Shown piece by piece: positions 21,179 to 32,785 of a stretch of 64,000 bases of DNA. The notes under the pieces were generated by a model. It did no database searches. It worked only from the letters and a program-made list of their open reading frames with translations, and was not told the origin of the DNA. The DNA comes from Aspidapion aeneum. Its lineage: Eukaryota > Arthropoda > Insecta > Coleoptera > Brentidae. Position numbers and translations under genes: made by a program. Every line of letters starts with the position of its first letter. The stretch's first letter is position 1. Location: assembly GCA_963576565.1 (NCBI GenBank), contig OY755039.1:75986789-76050788 (forward strand), in the 5' to 3' direction.

Positions 21179-22133
21179 AGAATTTGAATTTTGATAGGTA
21201 GGCTTTTGCCCAGACTGATTTTTTCATAGAATTTGATTTTTGATAGATTGGCACCTTTTTGGGTGCTGTTGATTGAGGAAGTGATTCCAAAACTTTACAT
21301 CTTTTTTCTAGAATTTGAAAAAGTGACTGAAAAGTGGGAATTTCGGTATTAGTATTGGCGTGACTCATTTCAAAATTTGAACGCGTCGGAATATCCAATT
21401 TTTCTAACAAAATGAAAAAAATAATAAAGTCCCAACTGTCAACGTCAAAGCTAAGTGATTTTAAAATTTCTAGGGATTTAGAAAAGGTGTCAATTAAATT
21501 ACGCAATTCTTTAGCTGACTCATTTTTTAAGGTGGAGTTCATAATTGTGCTTAAAGCATCATTTGCGAGGTCTCGCTTGTTTTGATATCTATTGACTAAT
21601 TTGTCGTAAGCAATTTTATAATTTTGATCAGATAAGCTAATTCCTGATATCAATTTTAAAGGCTCATCCTCGAGATATGAAAATAAATATTGAAGTTTTC
21701 GAACGTTACTTAGACTTTGATTTTGATCTATAATGTTATTAAAAAGATCGAAAAAGCTTGGCCATAATTTTTTATCACCTCGAAATATGGGAATACCTAA
21801 CTCTTTGAGTTTTGGAGTTTCGTTTTGTCGAACATATGATTTTGATGAACATATTTTAGAGTAAACCCCCTTACACGCATAAAAATATTTACGAGCTTCT
21901 GAAAGGATCGCATCCTGCGTTTTAAACTCCTCGTCGTCCGCGTCGTCTATCAACATAATGACGTCATTATGTGCCAGCATGCATTTATCGAAGGTTTCAT
22001 CCAAATCGGAATACCTCACTTGAAACTCGTTTCTCGCTTTTTCATCCTTCGCCGCGGTCTGTGAAAACACATAACACTCGGTGATCGCAGATAAAAAACC
22101 CTTGCGTTTTTGCACGCCTTTTTTGACAGACAT
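21144..22133 (-). CDS. gag: BEL gag
   Basis: The start is taken as the Met at 22133 (MSVKKGVQKRKGF); the frame is open 14 codons further up, but MSVKK gives the usual BEL gag leader. About 330 codons. A charged N-terminal helical part (DEKARNEFQVRYSDL) precedes the DUF1759 gag domain (IPIFRGDKKLWPSFFDLF, LKLISG, YDKLVNRY). It would form the cytoplasmic particle. The end is odd: a roughly 50-bp tandem duplication (21134-21230) makes SVWAKAYL appear twice. One repeat carries an extra base in an A-run relative to its partner, which puts the protease frame out of register. Confidence 0.88.
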   Translation of the reverse strand: MSVKKGVQKRKGFLSAITECYVFSQTAAKDEKARNEFQVRYSDLDETFDKCMLAHNDVIMLIDDADDEEFKTQDAILSEARKYFYACKGVYSKICSSKSYVRQNETPKLKELGIPIFRGDKKLWPSFFDLFNNIIDQNQSLSNVRKLQYLFSYLEDEPLKLISGISLSDQNYKIAYDKLVNRYQNKRDLANDALSTIMNSTLKNESAKELRNLIDTFSKSLEILKSLSFDVDSWDFIIFFILLEKLDIPTRSNFEMSHANTNTEIPTFQSLFQILEKRCKVLESLPQSTAPKKVPIYQKSNSMKKSVWAKAYLSKFKFYAKSVWAKAYL

Positions 22134-22531
22134 GATTTTACCCTTGAAATGACGAAATTGTCGGTAAATATACAATTAACGCTAAATTAATGCTTCTGAA
22201 ATAGAAAAATGACGAATTGTCGAAAATATGCACTAATTTATCACAATTGATGAAAATTGTTTTATATATCGAAATGATATGGTACACACCTAATACACTG
22301 AACGTTTGTTTTGTTTGTTTTGATTCCCTCCCGATTTTGTTTATACCACGCGGAGTAGACCTGTTACCATAGCAGCGGACCAAAAACAGGTACTGCGCCG
22401 ACACCACTTTCTCTCGTTTCAATACGATGCGAAAAATTCAAGGCCGCCTTGTTTTCGGCGTGAAAATAATTATTAATACCGTCGTATGGATTTATTATTT
22501 TAAATAATTAATTCGGTCGAAGGAGCACTTA
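22134..22531 (-). other. BEL 5' untranslated leader
   Basis: About 400 nt lie between the 5' LTR and gag. The minus-strand frame at 22138-22422 shows no known motif and is probably leader sequence read by chance. Confidence 0.6.
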
Positions 22532-23004
22532 TGTTAGCCCGCGGTAGAAAAACGATAACTGCAATGGACTGTAAATATTTTAATTAAATGAAGCGCGAAC
22601 AAACATAAATATATTGATATGAATTACGAAATAATTAATAAGGTCCATAGGTTAATTGTTGGAACCACACAACGGCAATCAGATACAAATGCACTCACCA
22701 GTTTGCAGCCAATTTCTCCACGTTCCAAGGGGCCCCTGAATGGATCTAATGATGTCACCACGTAGCTGAAGGGCTGAAGTTTCTAGTTCTATGCTTCAGT
22801 ACACCAAAATCGAGCACTTTCAGGTGTAGAAATTTGAAATAGTTGGAGAACGAAATTAACACGCCATTTTCTCGAGGCGGTCGACAAGGGATCTCGCTGG
22901 TTTTTGGTGCGCATGTCCAAATGCGCGAAATGCACTCTGTTCTTTATCCAATTGTGTGGTTTTAAAAATATATAAACAACCGCGAAATTTAGCGGGAGCT
23001 AACA
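22532..23004 (-). repeat. BEL/Pao 5' LTR, 473 bp
   Basis: It starts TGTTAGCCCGCGG and ends GGGAGCTAACA, the partner of 15748-16220. On the minus strand it would carry the promoter for the element; the TATATA motif lies near the end at about 22965. Confidence 0.92.
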
Positions 23005-23213
23005 CTGGACTTGTCTCTGTTAGTGATAATCTATGCTTCAGATAGTGTTAATGTCATTGAGGTTACTCGATATTTTATTATGATATCATGTTGAGGCAGA
23101 TAACTAATGCATAAACTGGACTTGTCTCTGTTGATGATAATCTATGCTTCACTATGCTTCTGCTAGTTGTGGTACTGGAACTCGTATTATGATCATATTG
23201 AGGCAGATAACTA
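23005..23213. repeat. Imperfect tandem duplication, about 110-bp unit, split by the BEL insertion
   Basis: CTGGACTTGTCTCTGTT, GATAATCTATGCTTCA and TTGAGGCAGATAACTA occur in the same order at 23005-23108 and 23114-23213. The BEL element inserted at the CTGGA that starts the first unit. Confidence 0.75.
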
Positions 23214-23616
23214 TCAAATTTCTAAAAGTTCTTGGTGAGTTCTTCTGCAAAACCACCAGACCCTCGACTATGTATATAGGTTATTGATGCGTGATTTAGT
23301 TCAAAATATATATTTATAAATGTTTTTAACTTTAACAAAATACCAAAAATATCCGAAAAAACAACTTTGAAAATTAATGTTTTGTTTAGTTTTACTCGTC
23401 ATTCTTTTTTTCTCTTTTGTTGATGTTAGGTTGTGGCCAACTGGTCTCCCTTTGATTTAATGCACAGTATACATACTAGTTCGTTGAAAATAAATCCGCG
23501 CGGAAGGATACGCTCAATGGACGTTTACAGCGGTTTTTCCGCGCTTTAAAAAAATCCGCGCGGAAAATTTGTATCCGAAAGTGCCAGTGCGGAGGTATGG
23601 GGCAGGTCACATTAAT

Positions 23617-24052
23617 AATAGATAGTTTAAGTTGTGCTACGTATTTTTACGTAAAACTGCACATTAAGCGCTCTACGTTTTGTTCCAAATTTGAGTTTAA
23701 GTTGAATGTTTTTACGTTACCATAACAAGTCTACTAATAGCAGAGAATATGGAATTCGGCACTGTGTTTTGATGCTACAATTTTTTTTTGTCTTTTCAAC
23801 TACAGTAGGAATATATTTGCAAAGAATCGTTTGTACTGGAAGAGGAAATTATCGTCTAGGCCTCATTTTTCGATCGGTCAATCAACCAATTCTATTCTTT
23901 GGTAACGTTAAGGTGCCCGCAGACTGCCGTAAGCTAACGTAAATAGGTAAGCTCCTAACGTGACCTTGACGACGGTGTGACGAAGTGCGTTTGCGTAACT
24001 GTCAAATCTCATGCTTACGTAAAAATACATAGCACAACTTAAACTATCTATT
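23617..24052. mobile_element. TIR element (MITE) with 38-bp inverted repeats
   Basis: AATAGATAGTTTAAGTTGTG at 23617 continues for 38 bp and is matched inverted at 24015-24052 with one mismatch. No clear TSD and no conserved ORF; the 78-codon plus frame inside is not supported. Just outside, at 23494-23567, the GC-rich phrase ATCCGCGCGGAA occurs twice. Confidence 0.65.
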
Positions 24053-26527
24053 GTTTTGTGTGTCGCATCACAGTTCATATAATTTCATTGTTTGTAGTGC
24101 TCCGCCCCATTTTTCACGTGATGTTTAATTTTGGTTTTTACCTTTTTTACTCGATATCAAAGTTGTTTTGTTTTGAATTTTTTGCTCTAGAGGTAGATAA
24201 TATTAACAATGAATTAGAAAAAAAATCTTCTGCCACTGTCTGATGATGTCATACAACTGGTTACTCTCAGTAGCTGTGAATTCATTTCAAGCAAAATAAC
24301 CATGAGGAACCAAACTCTAGCCTTAGCCACGATGCTTTAGCCATTTGGAATCTAAAGAAAACTTTCGTAACTTAACCTTACATTTTGACTGTAGCATTTT
24401 TGGAAATTAATCGATTTAAACAGATTGTGTAAAATCTTCATCAAGAACACCAAAAACGACGCTATAACCCAGGACTCAGGAAGATAAATGTAGGTAGTAG
24501 TCTAGTTTTCTAGGATTTTTTAAATGTATAAGAACTACGCATGCAAATCAACAAAAACCTATAAATTTAAGAAGTGCCAAGAATATATGAAAAATTCCAT
24601 ACTTTTTTGTAAGTAAGTATTATTTTTCGTAATAATTATGGATCAAAACATTCTTTATCTCTCCTTCTATAACAAGACAGTCAAATATTTTATATTACAG
24701 ACTACGTGTTTTGTCCCCTCGCGGCCCTTCGCTATGCTTAGCAAGTCCCCATTTCCTGATGTCCCTTTCGCCTCCCTGGAAAAAGGGTGGACAGGGGCGA
24801 GGCGAGCAGAGGGAGTTTTAAAAGGGTCGGTCGGTTTGCTGTTTCAGGAAAAATATCTGGACCAAGGGTGCATTTACGAAAAAAATATATTTTTAAATAT
24901 TTTAAATTGAAAAATTGAATATTGCTTATTTATTGTGCCTACAATGTACTGCTTTCTTTGTAGTGTTCACCGTTGGATACTAGTCTACTGTTCTGACAGG
25001 GTTGGATGAGACAGGCGGGCAACCGGGCAAATGCCCGGTGGGCCAGTACAATTTAGGGCAGGCCCGATATACCTATTCCAAATTATTGATTTTTATTTTT
25101 GTATTTTTGACAAACGAACGATTAAAACTTTTAAATTATAAAAATCTGTATGTAGTAAGTCCGGGCCTGCGTTACTCGTTTGATTGTTACAGTTACTTTT
25201 ATATTAAAATAAGTATAATGTATCAAGGAGATAATGTGATAGATAATGGCACTAACTTACTAATATCGGGAGATTAAAAAAATGTAATCAAATTATTGTC
25301 CAATTTTTTTCTTATTTGTGTTGCTGTTGTGAAATCTCTTTTAACACACTTTGACTATTTTGGTGGGGACTGTACCCCCCTGATCTCCCCTATCGGTACG
25401 GCCTTGAAAATATCTCATCTTAGTTGCGAAAATACATAAAAAATCTAAGAAATGGATTAACTGATTAAAAAATCGGTATTGGGTCCAATTTAAATTAAGG
25501 AGATCATAGATAAAATTACAGCATCAAGTTTATTATTAAAAAAGTCGTTACCATATGAAAAATTAGCATACCTGCTCTGCCCCCGATAATTAAAAGGGCG
25601 CAAGTGACGAAAGTGTGGTTCGGAAAATAACCACCTCAAAGTTTTAATTGTTCATAAGGCAGTACTCCAGTAAACTGCTATTTGTTTTTGTTTTAAGTTT
25701 TTTTAAAAATTTTATTACGCCATGATGGAAAATCCGTCGAGACCAAAACCTAAATTCGAAAAAAATTACTTGCAGCCTTTTAACTAACGGGGGCAATGCT
25801 GTTGTATGTTGAAATTTTGTACGTTTTTTTTTTAGTTTTCATTTTGTGAAAAAAATTAGATATTAATTATGTTAACAGCTACTTAGTGTTTAATATAGGC
25901 ATACAGAATATAAAACTTTACAAAGATGTCTAGAGCAGTATCACAGATATTAATAAAAATGAGATTTTCTGAAAGTCTTTAAACACCTTGTATCTCACAA
26001 GTTAGGATGTTTAGGACATGCATACATATGTTTATATGAAGTTTTTTTTTCTCAAAATGCAAATTACATCCTTTAAAATTATTATGTTATTTAATAACAA
26101 AACTTTCATAATATCAAAAACAAAAATAAAAGTTTTGTGCCGAAGCAAGAAGTCTTACCGCTGGCAGCCAAGGACATACCAACAAGAATACAGTAGTAAT
26201 AACTCGAGTCTTTAGCCTTTAAAAAGGTCCCAAAATAGTCTGAATGAACTACAGTAAATAGAGCAGGGTGGGAAAATGGTGCGCAGTTAAGTGAAAACCG
26301 TGTTTTGTCAAGGGGATGATAAATATTGTAATTTAAAAAAAAATTGCCTTTTATAAAACAAATAATGCATTTGCGCACGATTGCCAATCCCAGCTTTTAA
26401 TGATGCGTATTGGGTAATCAATACATATACATAATATTCCAATACCCACGGTAACTGCCCATTCATGATGCAAAATAAGGGCCTTGGGGTCTTTAAGCAG
26501 AAAAGACCTGATTGGTTTCTTTCAGAC
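24053..26527. other. Spacer, no supported gene
   Basis: A GC-rich patch at 24710-24850 falls in a 90-codon plus frame (24638-24910), but I recognise no domain. At 25012-25060 the phrase CCGGGCAAATGCCCGG is a 16-bp palindrome within a short repeat-like block (about 24998-25175) that may be a small DNA-element relic. The remainder is AT-rich. Confidence 0.4.
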
Positions 26528-26535
26528 ATAGGTAC

Positions 26536-27639
26536 CAGTGGCGGTTATTCAATGAGGGCTGCGGGGCTGCAGCACCAGCTAATTTTGAGTACAGTAATAT
26601 ATTTTTTCGCACAGTATTTTTTGTCCTGTTTTTTCTCACTAATTAGGAAGGCACACATGCCTACAACATTTGTATAATTGGTTCAAGGGGCAAGCCTGTT
26701 GCTATTCGGGCTCTTGGGTCTGCTGGGCGTTGTGCTTCGCTCTTCTCGGGTTGTGCGCTGTGTAGATGCGCGGTGGATTTTGCAGGGTCTGGTAACCAAA
26801 CTCCCCCGTTTAAAGGACGAATGAATACAGATTGTACCACACATTAAAAAGGATAGAACTATTCAACTGACGTCTCAGCTAAGCAAAATTTGAGATAATC
26901 GGGGTAGTTTCCCGTTTATTTAAGAACAGATGGGAACTGCAAATTTGTACCTAGTTGAGTGTTGACATAATTTACGGCATTACGGTACTTTTATGAATGA
27001 ATATTTATTTTAGTGTTTGCCAAAGCAAAGGCATTTGTAATAATTAGTTTTATAAGTGCGATGTGTGGTAGGTACAAAAAACTTTAGTAAAACATGGAAA
27101 CTACCCAGGATTTTAAAAGTTAACCTTTTTTTAACAAAAAGTTTACCTTTTTTTAAAGAAAAGTTAAAAATCAAACAAAAAGGTCGTCCTTTAGGGCCCA
27201 TTCTTAAATTACGTAACGCTCAAAGGGGGCGCAGGGGGGTTTGGCTTTGCGTTACACTCAATGGTTTTTTAATGTGTTTTTTTTCTTAAAAATGCGTTAC
27301 GAGGGGGAGAGGGGGTCAAAAATCCTGAATTTTTGCATTACGTAATTTAAGGACGTTAATTTCCTTACCAGATATAGAAATAACGTACCTATGGGGGGAA
27401 AAGTCGCGGCAAAAACTATACAAGAAAATTCTCTCGCACTGTTTATAAGCGTTTTAAATGGATTTGTGGGTGCAATGCAAAAAAAAATTATTTGGTTTTC
27501 CTTGTTTGATATTTGGTGGTGACTCAAAGTAGACTATTTCCGATGCTGACGATTTGAACCATTTACCGCAATTTTTAAAAATTTGTCTTGTTCCCTACTT
27601 TGAAGAACCGCCACTTTTAAACCTCACGCGCCGCCACTG
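26536..27639. mobile_element. Non-autonomous hAT element, copy 2
   Basis: It begins CAGTGGCGGTTATTCA and ends CGCCGCCACTG. It is flanked by ATAGGTAC (26528-26535) and ATAGGTAT (27640-27647), an 8-bp TSD with one mismatch. It aligns along its whole length with 2425-3444 in the same orientation and carries the nested MITE M3 at the equivalent site. No transposase. Confidence 0.85.
27194..27355. mobile_element. Harbinger-type MITE M3 nested in hAT copy 2
   Basis: It starts GGGCCCATTCTTAAATTACG and ends ACGTAATTTAAGGACG. TTA lies directly on both sides (27191-27193 and 27356-27358), the TSD expected for PIF/Harbinger. Confidence 0.7.
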
Positions 27640-27647
27640 ATAGGTAT

Positions 27648-28442
27648 GCATATTATTTCCATATAGTACGTATTATTGCAATACATACGGTACCTTACGA
27701 TGCAGAATGCAAACATATTGAAACAGCAATATCAATGGGTATAAGTCTATCCTCTTTGCGGTCCTTAAGATAAAATGTCCTGATTGGTTATACTTTTACG
27801 CATGAATATTATTTTACTCTTGTATTCGTTACGTCAAATCATCGGCGTACAGTTGATTTTTCGTACCTTTATTTATGAATGTTTGCATCAAACGCCACCC
27901 ATTGTGTAAATAGGTAACAGGGAGTATTGCAATTTTACGTATATGAATTTTTTACTAATACATATGTATCTAATTTTTATTTATTATAGTTAACATTAAA
28001 TAAAATTTATTTTATAAGCAGTAATTTACTGGGATGCGTGTGTCCGTGCATTCAGCATGGTTCCAGTGGTACCATAGTCCTTTGTTTTGCTAAATTACAT
28101 ATGCAACATATTTTACTTCGTTTGAAAATCTTTTGCAACAAATGTTCAATTAGGTTCAGTTTGACATCGTCTAAGTCTATAAAAGAGGTTCTTATAAATT
28201 AACAACAACAATTAATTTAATTAACACTGCTTTTTACTATAACATTCAATAAATACCTAGTACGTTGTAGGAAGATTGTACCTTGCTCGAGAAGATTGGA
28301 TAAAATTTGTGGCGTTATTTTTCGCAAAAATAATAATTTAGAAGATATTGTGCCTAAACTAAAAACCTACTTTCACAGCGGTCGTACGTAATATGGCATT
28401 ACTACCGATTGCACAATCAACTTAATTATTGCGTCGTCGGAG
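27648..28442. other. AT-rich spacer, nothing recognised
   Basis: No ORF, repeat or motif that I can support. Confidence 0.5.
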
Positions 28443-29839
28443 CCCACTAAACACAAAAACATTTTAATAACGTCAAAATAATGTATAAGTTAAAAACATA
28501 ACGTAGGTTGGATGTTAGTTCTAACGTCATATTCATAGTGAAAAAGAAGCTTAATCACCCGTTTTCTGACGTTCGAAAAATAATCTTATGTTTTTATAAC
28601 GTTTTTTTAAAGTGATTTTCGAACGTTAAAAAAATATTGATTTTTAACAGTGAAAAAGAAATGTTTTTCTAACATTTAACAATGGAAAAATATTTTTTCT
28701 TTCAAATATCTCTAAAGATAAGGTAACATAAATAATGTAAATAAAATTCTTCAATTTTGGAAACGCAGGGCAGCAACAGTCCGTTGAGGTTTTCGTGAAC
28801 TCGACACTCAGTAAAGGCAATTCGGCTCGTAGCTTCTGAAAATAAAATTTTAAATTTTATGTAAACAATAATTTTGTAGTAAGTGCCTCGCTACGAGGCC
28901 AAACAATTCATGCTCAAGTGAGTACAATGCAAACAATTTCAAGGCGCGTATTCACTTTAGCATGAATGCAAACGAAGCATTCGTTTGGTCCCGCTACGAG
29001 GCTTGCGAAGTAGCAGTTTATTAAACCTCGCCTATGTAACATTTATTTATCAATAAAGAGGATTTATTATTATTATATAATTCTGCCTCAAATGAATACG
29101 CGGCTTAAGGTCCGGCGGCTAATCGTCCGCGGTGAATTGTCGCATTCCTTGTCTGATTACTTATCCTAGGTATGCGATATTTCATACAAAACCATTTTTT
29201 TTCTTTTGTTGACTTTTTCTTTGCTGATTTTGTGGTGCTTCATTTAGATCACTGCACACACATTTGTTGTTTTTTAACTATACCATCTTTCCCGGATAAC
29301 TGGAGTGATATTCCGATTTAAATATGTATTCACTATCAATACTAATAATTGTGCTTTAAATTTGCCATGTTTGTTTCTGAAAAATGCAAATATTTTAACC
29401 AAAATTAGACAAAGCGTCTTTACTACCGACTCGTATCAACTCGCAGCGAAACGCAACTAATGGCGATGTTCAGGTAGTGGGACTGCTATACTACAGTATA
29501 TATTTTTTTAATGTTTAAAAATCAAAACATTTATTAGCTTCATATATCTTAAATTCAACGTTAGAAGTGAGATCTAGGAAAAACATTATAAAAATAACCA
29601 TATATTGATGGTATTATTTTTATTATTAGTTAAATTATGGTTTTTTTAATGCTGGTTTCTTAACGGTATTAAGAAATATATTTTTGGTAATGCTTTTACA
29701 TGAAATTTTCGTTAGGATTTTCTACATCTTTTTTTAATGTCAAAAGTTGACTTAATTTTAACACAAATTTCTATTATAAAAAAAAACATTTTTTTTTCAA
29801 CATTTGTTTAACGTTTTTTACGATTTTGTGCTTAGTGGG
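28443..29839. mobile_element. TIR DNA element, family X copy 1
   Basis: The ends are inverted: CCCACTAAACACAAAA at the left and TTTTGTGCTTAGTGGG at the right. It shares several blocks with 32018-32785 in the opposite orientation: the AACAGTGAAAAAGAAATG block, the CGAAACGCAACTAA block, and the ATAACCATATATTGATGG block. Around 28885-29010 a weaker inverted repeat (GCTACGAGGC with AATTCATGCT) is present. No transposase seen; the superfamily is unassigned. Confidence 0.65.
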
Positions 29840-29914
29840 AGGTAAAACTTGTCACGTTCTCAGCAAGAATCCACCGCGCGCCATTCCCCAATTCTCCCCT
29901 ATCGACATTCGTAG

Positions 29915-29944
29915 GCTAGGTTAGGTTAGGTTTGTTCAGGTTAG
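29915..29944. repeat. Short TTAGG-type run
   Basis: GCTAGGTTAGGTTAGG followed by TTTGTTCAGGTTAG. It resembles the TTAGG insect telomere repeat but is far too short to be a telomere; such interstitial runs are common in insects. Confidence 0.5.
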
Positions 29945-30453
29945 ATATTAAAGTCACGCGCACACATTGCCCCACTTTCCCCTAAATGATTTGTTAACCC
30001 TTGCGTATGGTAATCCCAACCTCAGATGTGCATTAACGGTTTTTTTTAGAAGCCTTTATAAAACCAATAAGCCTCTATGTCATACTTACCTATATATAAT
30101 ATCGGAAAATTTCAATATGTAGAGCTTAGATAATAGTGTCAACCCCTTTCCGATACCCATCCAAAACATCTGCGCAAACTTTTGGGCTAATGCGTTCGCG
30201 TTTGTAACATATGCAGAATATTTTAATGCCTAAAAATGTGACGTGCCTTGATAAAAACTACCTGGAGGATAAACTGTAATCTGGCACAAAAAATATACTT
30301 ACCAACGCAAATAGAAATAAAGGATTTCAAAAGGGGTAGATTATTAAAGGAATAGGTAGGTATAACTTCTTACAGTACACGTTGTTGGTTTGAATTTAAT
30401 TTAAAATAATGAGCAATCGAGTCACACCATATAATGTTTTTTAACTATCGATA

Positions 30454-30469
30454 GGTATGGAAGCCTATT
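30454..30469. repeat. 16-bp TSD, left
   Basis: GGTATGGAAGCCTATT, repeated exactly at 31398-31413. Confidence 0.85.
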
Positions 30470-31397
30470 TCATCTATCTATTTAGCCTTCTTTAATCCAT
30501 CTTTGGACATAGGCCTCCCCCAATATCTTCCACTTTTCTCTGTCTGTCGCCGTGTTCATCCATCTAGTTTCCGCGTGTTTCTTCAAATCGTACGCCCATC
30601 TCATTTGGGGTCTTCCCCTACTTCTTTTATTTTCTCAAGGTCTCTAGTTTACAATACATTTGTTCCATCAAGCGTCTTTCTGTCTGATATTATGACCGGC
30701 AAATTTCTATATTAATTTTGCTACTTTTCCTCTAACATCCCTTATTTTTATTTTATTTTTATCCATTCATTCCTTTTTCTATCTGTCAGCTTTATATGTA
30801 ACATTTGTCTTTCCATTGATCTTTGGGCGTTTGTTACCTTAGTCATGTTTGATTTTGTAAGTGTCCAGGTCTGGGATCCATAGGTAAGTACAGGAAGGAT
30901 ACATTGGTTATACACTTTCGTTTTGAGGTACTGAGGATATTTTTTATTTCTTAATATGTAGCTCAATTTACCGAATGCTGCCCAGGCCAATCTTACTCGT
31001 CTCTTGATTTCAGCTGTTTGGTTTTCTTTTTTCAGTTTAATAATTTGTCCCAGGTATATATATTCCTCTACTTGTTCTATTTTATTTTAGTTTATTCTGA
31101 TCGTCATATCTTCATCTGTATTTGTCATGATTTTGGTTTTGTTGTAGTTTATACTTAAGCCTATATTTTTAGCTGCTATATCCAGTTCTTCCAGCATTTT
31201 TATCAGTTCTTCTTTCTTGTCCGTTATTAAGGCGATATCATCAGCATATCTTAGGTGGTTCAAGAATTGTCCGTTTACTTTGATGCCTATTTCTTCCCAA
31301 TCTAAGCTTTAAAAACATCTTCCAGGGCCTGGTTAAATAATTTAGGGGATATTGTGTCTCTCTGTCTGACACCTCTCCTTATGCGGATTGGCTTGTT
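30470..31397 (-). mobile_element. RTE-type LINE insertion, 5'-truncated
   Basis: A perfect 16-bp TSD brackets it. At the plus-strand left edge the minus-sense end reads GAGGCCTATGTCCAAAGATG and then a short ATAGATAGATGAAATA tail, a form of 3' end widespread in arthropod RTE-like elements. On the minus strand it encodes RT palm to thumb. With its 3' end and TSD intact, it is a typical target-primed, 5'-truncated insertion of about 930 bp. Confidence 0.85.
30748..31395 (-). pseudogene. RTE-type reverse transcriptase fragment
   Basis: From the 5' side: PIRIRRGVRQRDTISPKLF (RT motif before the catalytic box), then in a shifted frame LRYADDIALITDKKEEL with the YADD catalytic pair. Further on, 30748-30990 gives AWAAFGKL and QCILPVLTYGSQTWTLTKS, conserved after the thumb. 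Several frameshifts and stops (around 31085 and 31307) break it. The endonuclease and fingers are missing. Confidence 0.8.
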
Positions 31398-31413
31398 GGT
31401 ATGGAAGCCTATT
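31398..31413. repeat. 16-bp TSD, right
   Basis: GGTATGGAAGCCTATT, identical to 30454-30469. Confidence 0.85.
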
Positions 31414-31472
31414 AGGATCGTCAAAATGTTCTTTTTTTACTCAAAATAAGTTATTTTCTGGAATCGCTAAGT

Positions 31473-31627
31473 CAGTGGCGTATGCAGAAATGAATCCTGG
31501 GGGGGTTTGAGCGCAGACCGATACAATTTATTGTTGATTTTTCGAAAAATTCATGTTTTAGGAGTTAATATTCAGTGGCTCTGGGGGGGCCTTCAGCCAC
31601 TAAGATCCCCCTTTGCGCACGTTACTG
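31473..31627. mobile_element. Possible hAT-type MITE
   Basis: The left end CAGTGGCGTATGCAG resembles other CAGTGGCGTA MITEs here (1234 and 58181). The right end TGCGCACGTTACTG is only a diverged inverse. No TSD found, so this is tentative. Confidence 0.4.
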
Positions 31628-32017
31628 AATAAATCAATTTTAATAATTCATACATTATGCGTGGTGGTATTTTTCAAAGGCAAAAACAGTTCTAAAAAAA
31701 ATCCAAAATATAAGAATAAACGGGCTTGATTATGGATTTCAAATTATCAGACCAGAAATATTTCTGTTTAAAATCCTGATTCATTATTTGCAAAGTGCAG
31801 TTCGTCCTATTAAAATCGGTGAGACAGTTCAAAAGTTCTAACCAAAAAGATTTAATCGTTTTTTTTTGGGCCACTCAAAATTTTCCAAACAAGCAACTGG
31901 ATTTTTATAATCTTTTATAGATGAAAAACTAATGAACCTATAAATTTACAGAAAAACTAGTATTAGTCTACAGCACATAAATTAATCACAACTTTACTCG
32001 TGTGTGAGCAGTTGTTA

Positions 32018-32785
32018 CCCATTCAGCACAAAATCGTAAAAAACATTAAATAAATTTCATGTAAAAGCATTACGAAATATATTTCTTAATAACGTTAAAA
32101 CCAGCATTTAAAAAACCATAATTTACAAACATTAAAAATAATACCATCAATATATGGTTATTTTTATAATGTTTTTCCTAGATCTCGTTTCTAACGTTGA
32201 ATTTAAGATAGATGAAGCTAATAAATGTTTTGTTTTTTAAACATTAAAAAAAATACTATAGAGGGCGGTGCCATAGTTTCACTTAGAACGGGCCATCGCC
32301 ATGTTTAGTTGCGTTTCGCTCATTAACGTATCAGAAGGTTTCGCAGCTAACAGCAACATGCATGAGCCACCATCCGATCAGAGTGCGAATTTCAAACGAG
32401 CATTCAGTTGAATATTATTTGCCTTGAATTCACTTGAGCATGAATGAGAACGATGCATTTGTTTGGCCTCGTAGCAAGGCAGTTACTACAAAATTATTGT
32501 TTACATAGAATTTAAAAAAAAAATTCAGAAGCTATGGATCCGAATTTCCTTTACTGAGTGTCGATTTCACGAAAACCTCAACGTACTCTTGCTGCTCTGC
32601 GTTAATAGAACAATTTTATTTACGTTATTTAAGTTACCTTATCTTTCGAGATATTTTTAAAAAATATATTTTTTCATTTTTAAAAAAACATTTATTTTAC
32701 AATGTTAGAAAAACATTTCTTTTTCACTGTTAAAAATCAATATTTTTTTAGCGTTCGAAAAACATTTTTTAAAAAACCGTTGTTG
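32018..32785. mobile_element. TIR DNA element, family X copy 2, inverted
   Basis: It starts CCCATTCAGCACAAAATCG, which corresponds to the right end of the element at 28443-29839. The remainder follows that element in reverse complement as far as the AACAGTGAAAAAGAAATG block at 32690-32740. Its far terminus is not intact. Compared with copy 1 it lacks about 400 bp of central sequence. Confidence 0.65.

Larger units (their letters stand above)
15748..23004 (-). mobile_element. BEL/Pao LTR retrotransposon, 7257 bp, defective
   Basis: Two 473-bp LTRs flank gag, zinc knuckle plus protease, RT, RNase H, integrase and DUF5641, all on the minus strand and in canonical BEL/Pao order. No env-like gene follows pol. 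A 5-bp TSD (CTGGA) flanks it. Lesions: a frameshift at the gag-protease junction, a 386-bp palindrome between protease and RT, and one in-frame TAG in the RT region. The near-identical LTRs contrast with these breaks, so the copy either decayed after insertion or was mobilised in trans. I could not identify a convincing TGG-type primer-binding site next to the 5' LTR; the adjoining minus-strand bases are TAAGTGCTCCTTCGACCG. Confidence 0.93.

Noticed and set aside
22500..22531. Primer-binding site for a specific tRNA next to the BEL 5' LTR
   Set aside because: The adjacent bases do not start with TGG and I could not match a tRNA 3' end with confidence.
24638..24910. 90-codon plus frame over a GC-rich patch
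   Set aside because: No known motif, no conserved copy in the window, and flanked by AT-rich noncoding DNA.
29915..29944. Telomeric array
   Set aside because: Only a few TTAGG-like units in the middle of the sequence; not a chromosome end.
31473..31627. Second certain hAT MITE of the CAGTGGCGTA type
   Set aside because: Kept only as tentative because the right end is poorly inverted and flanking 8-mers do not match.
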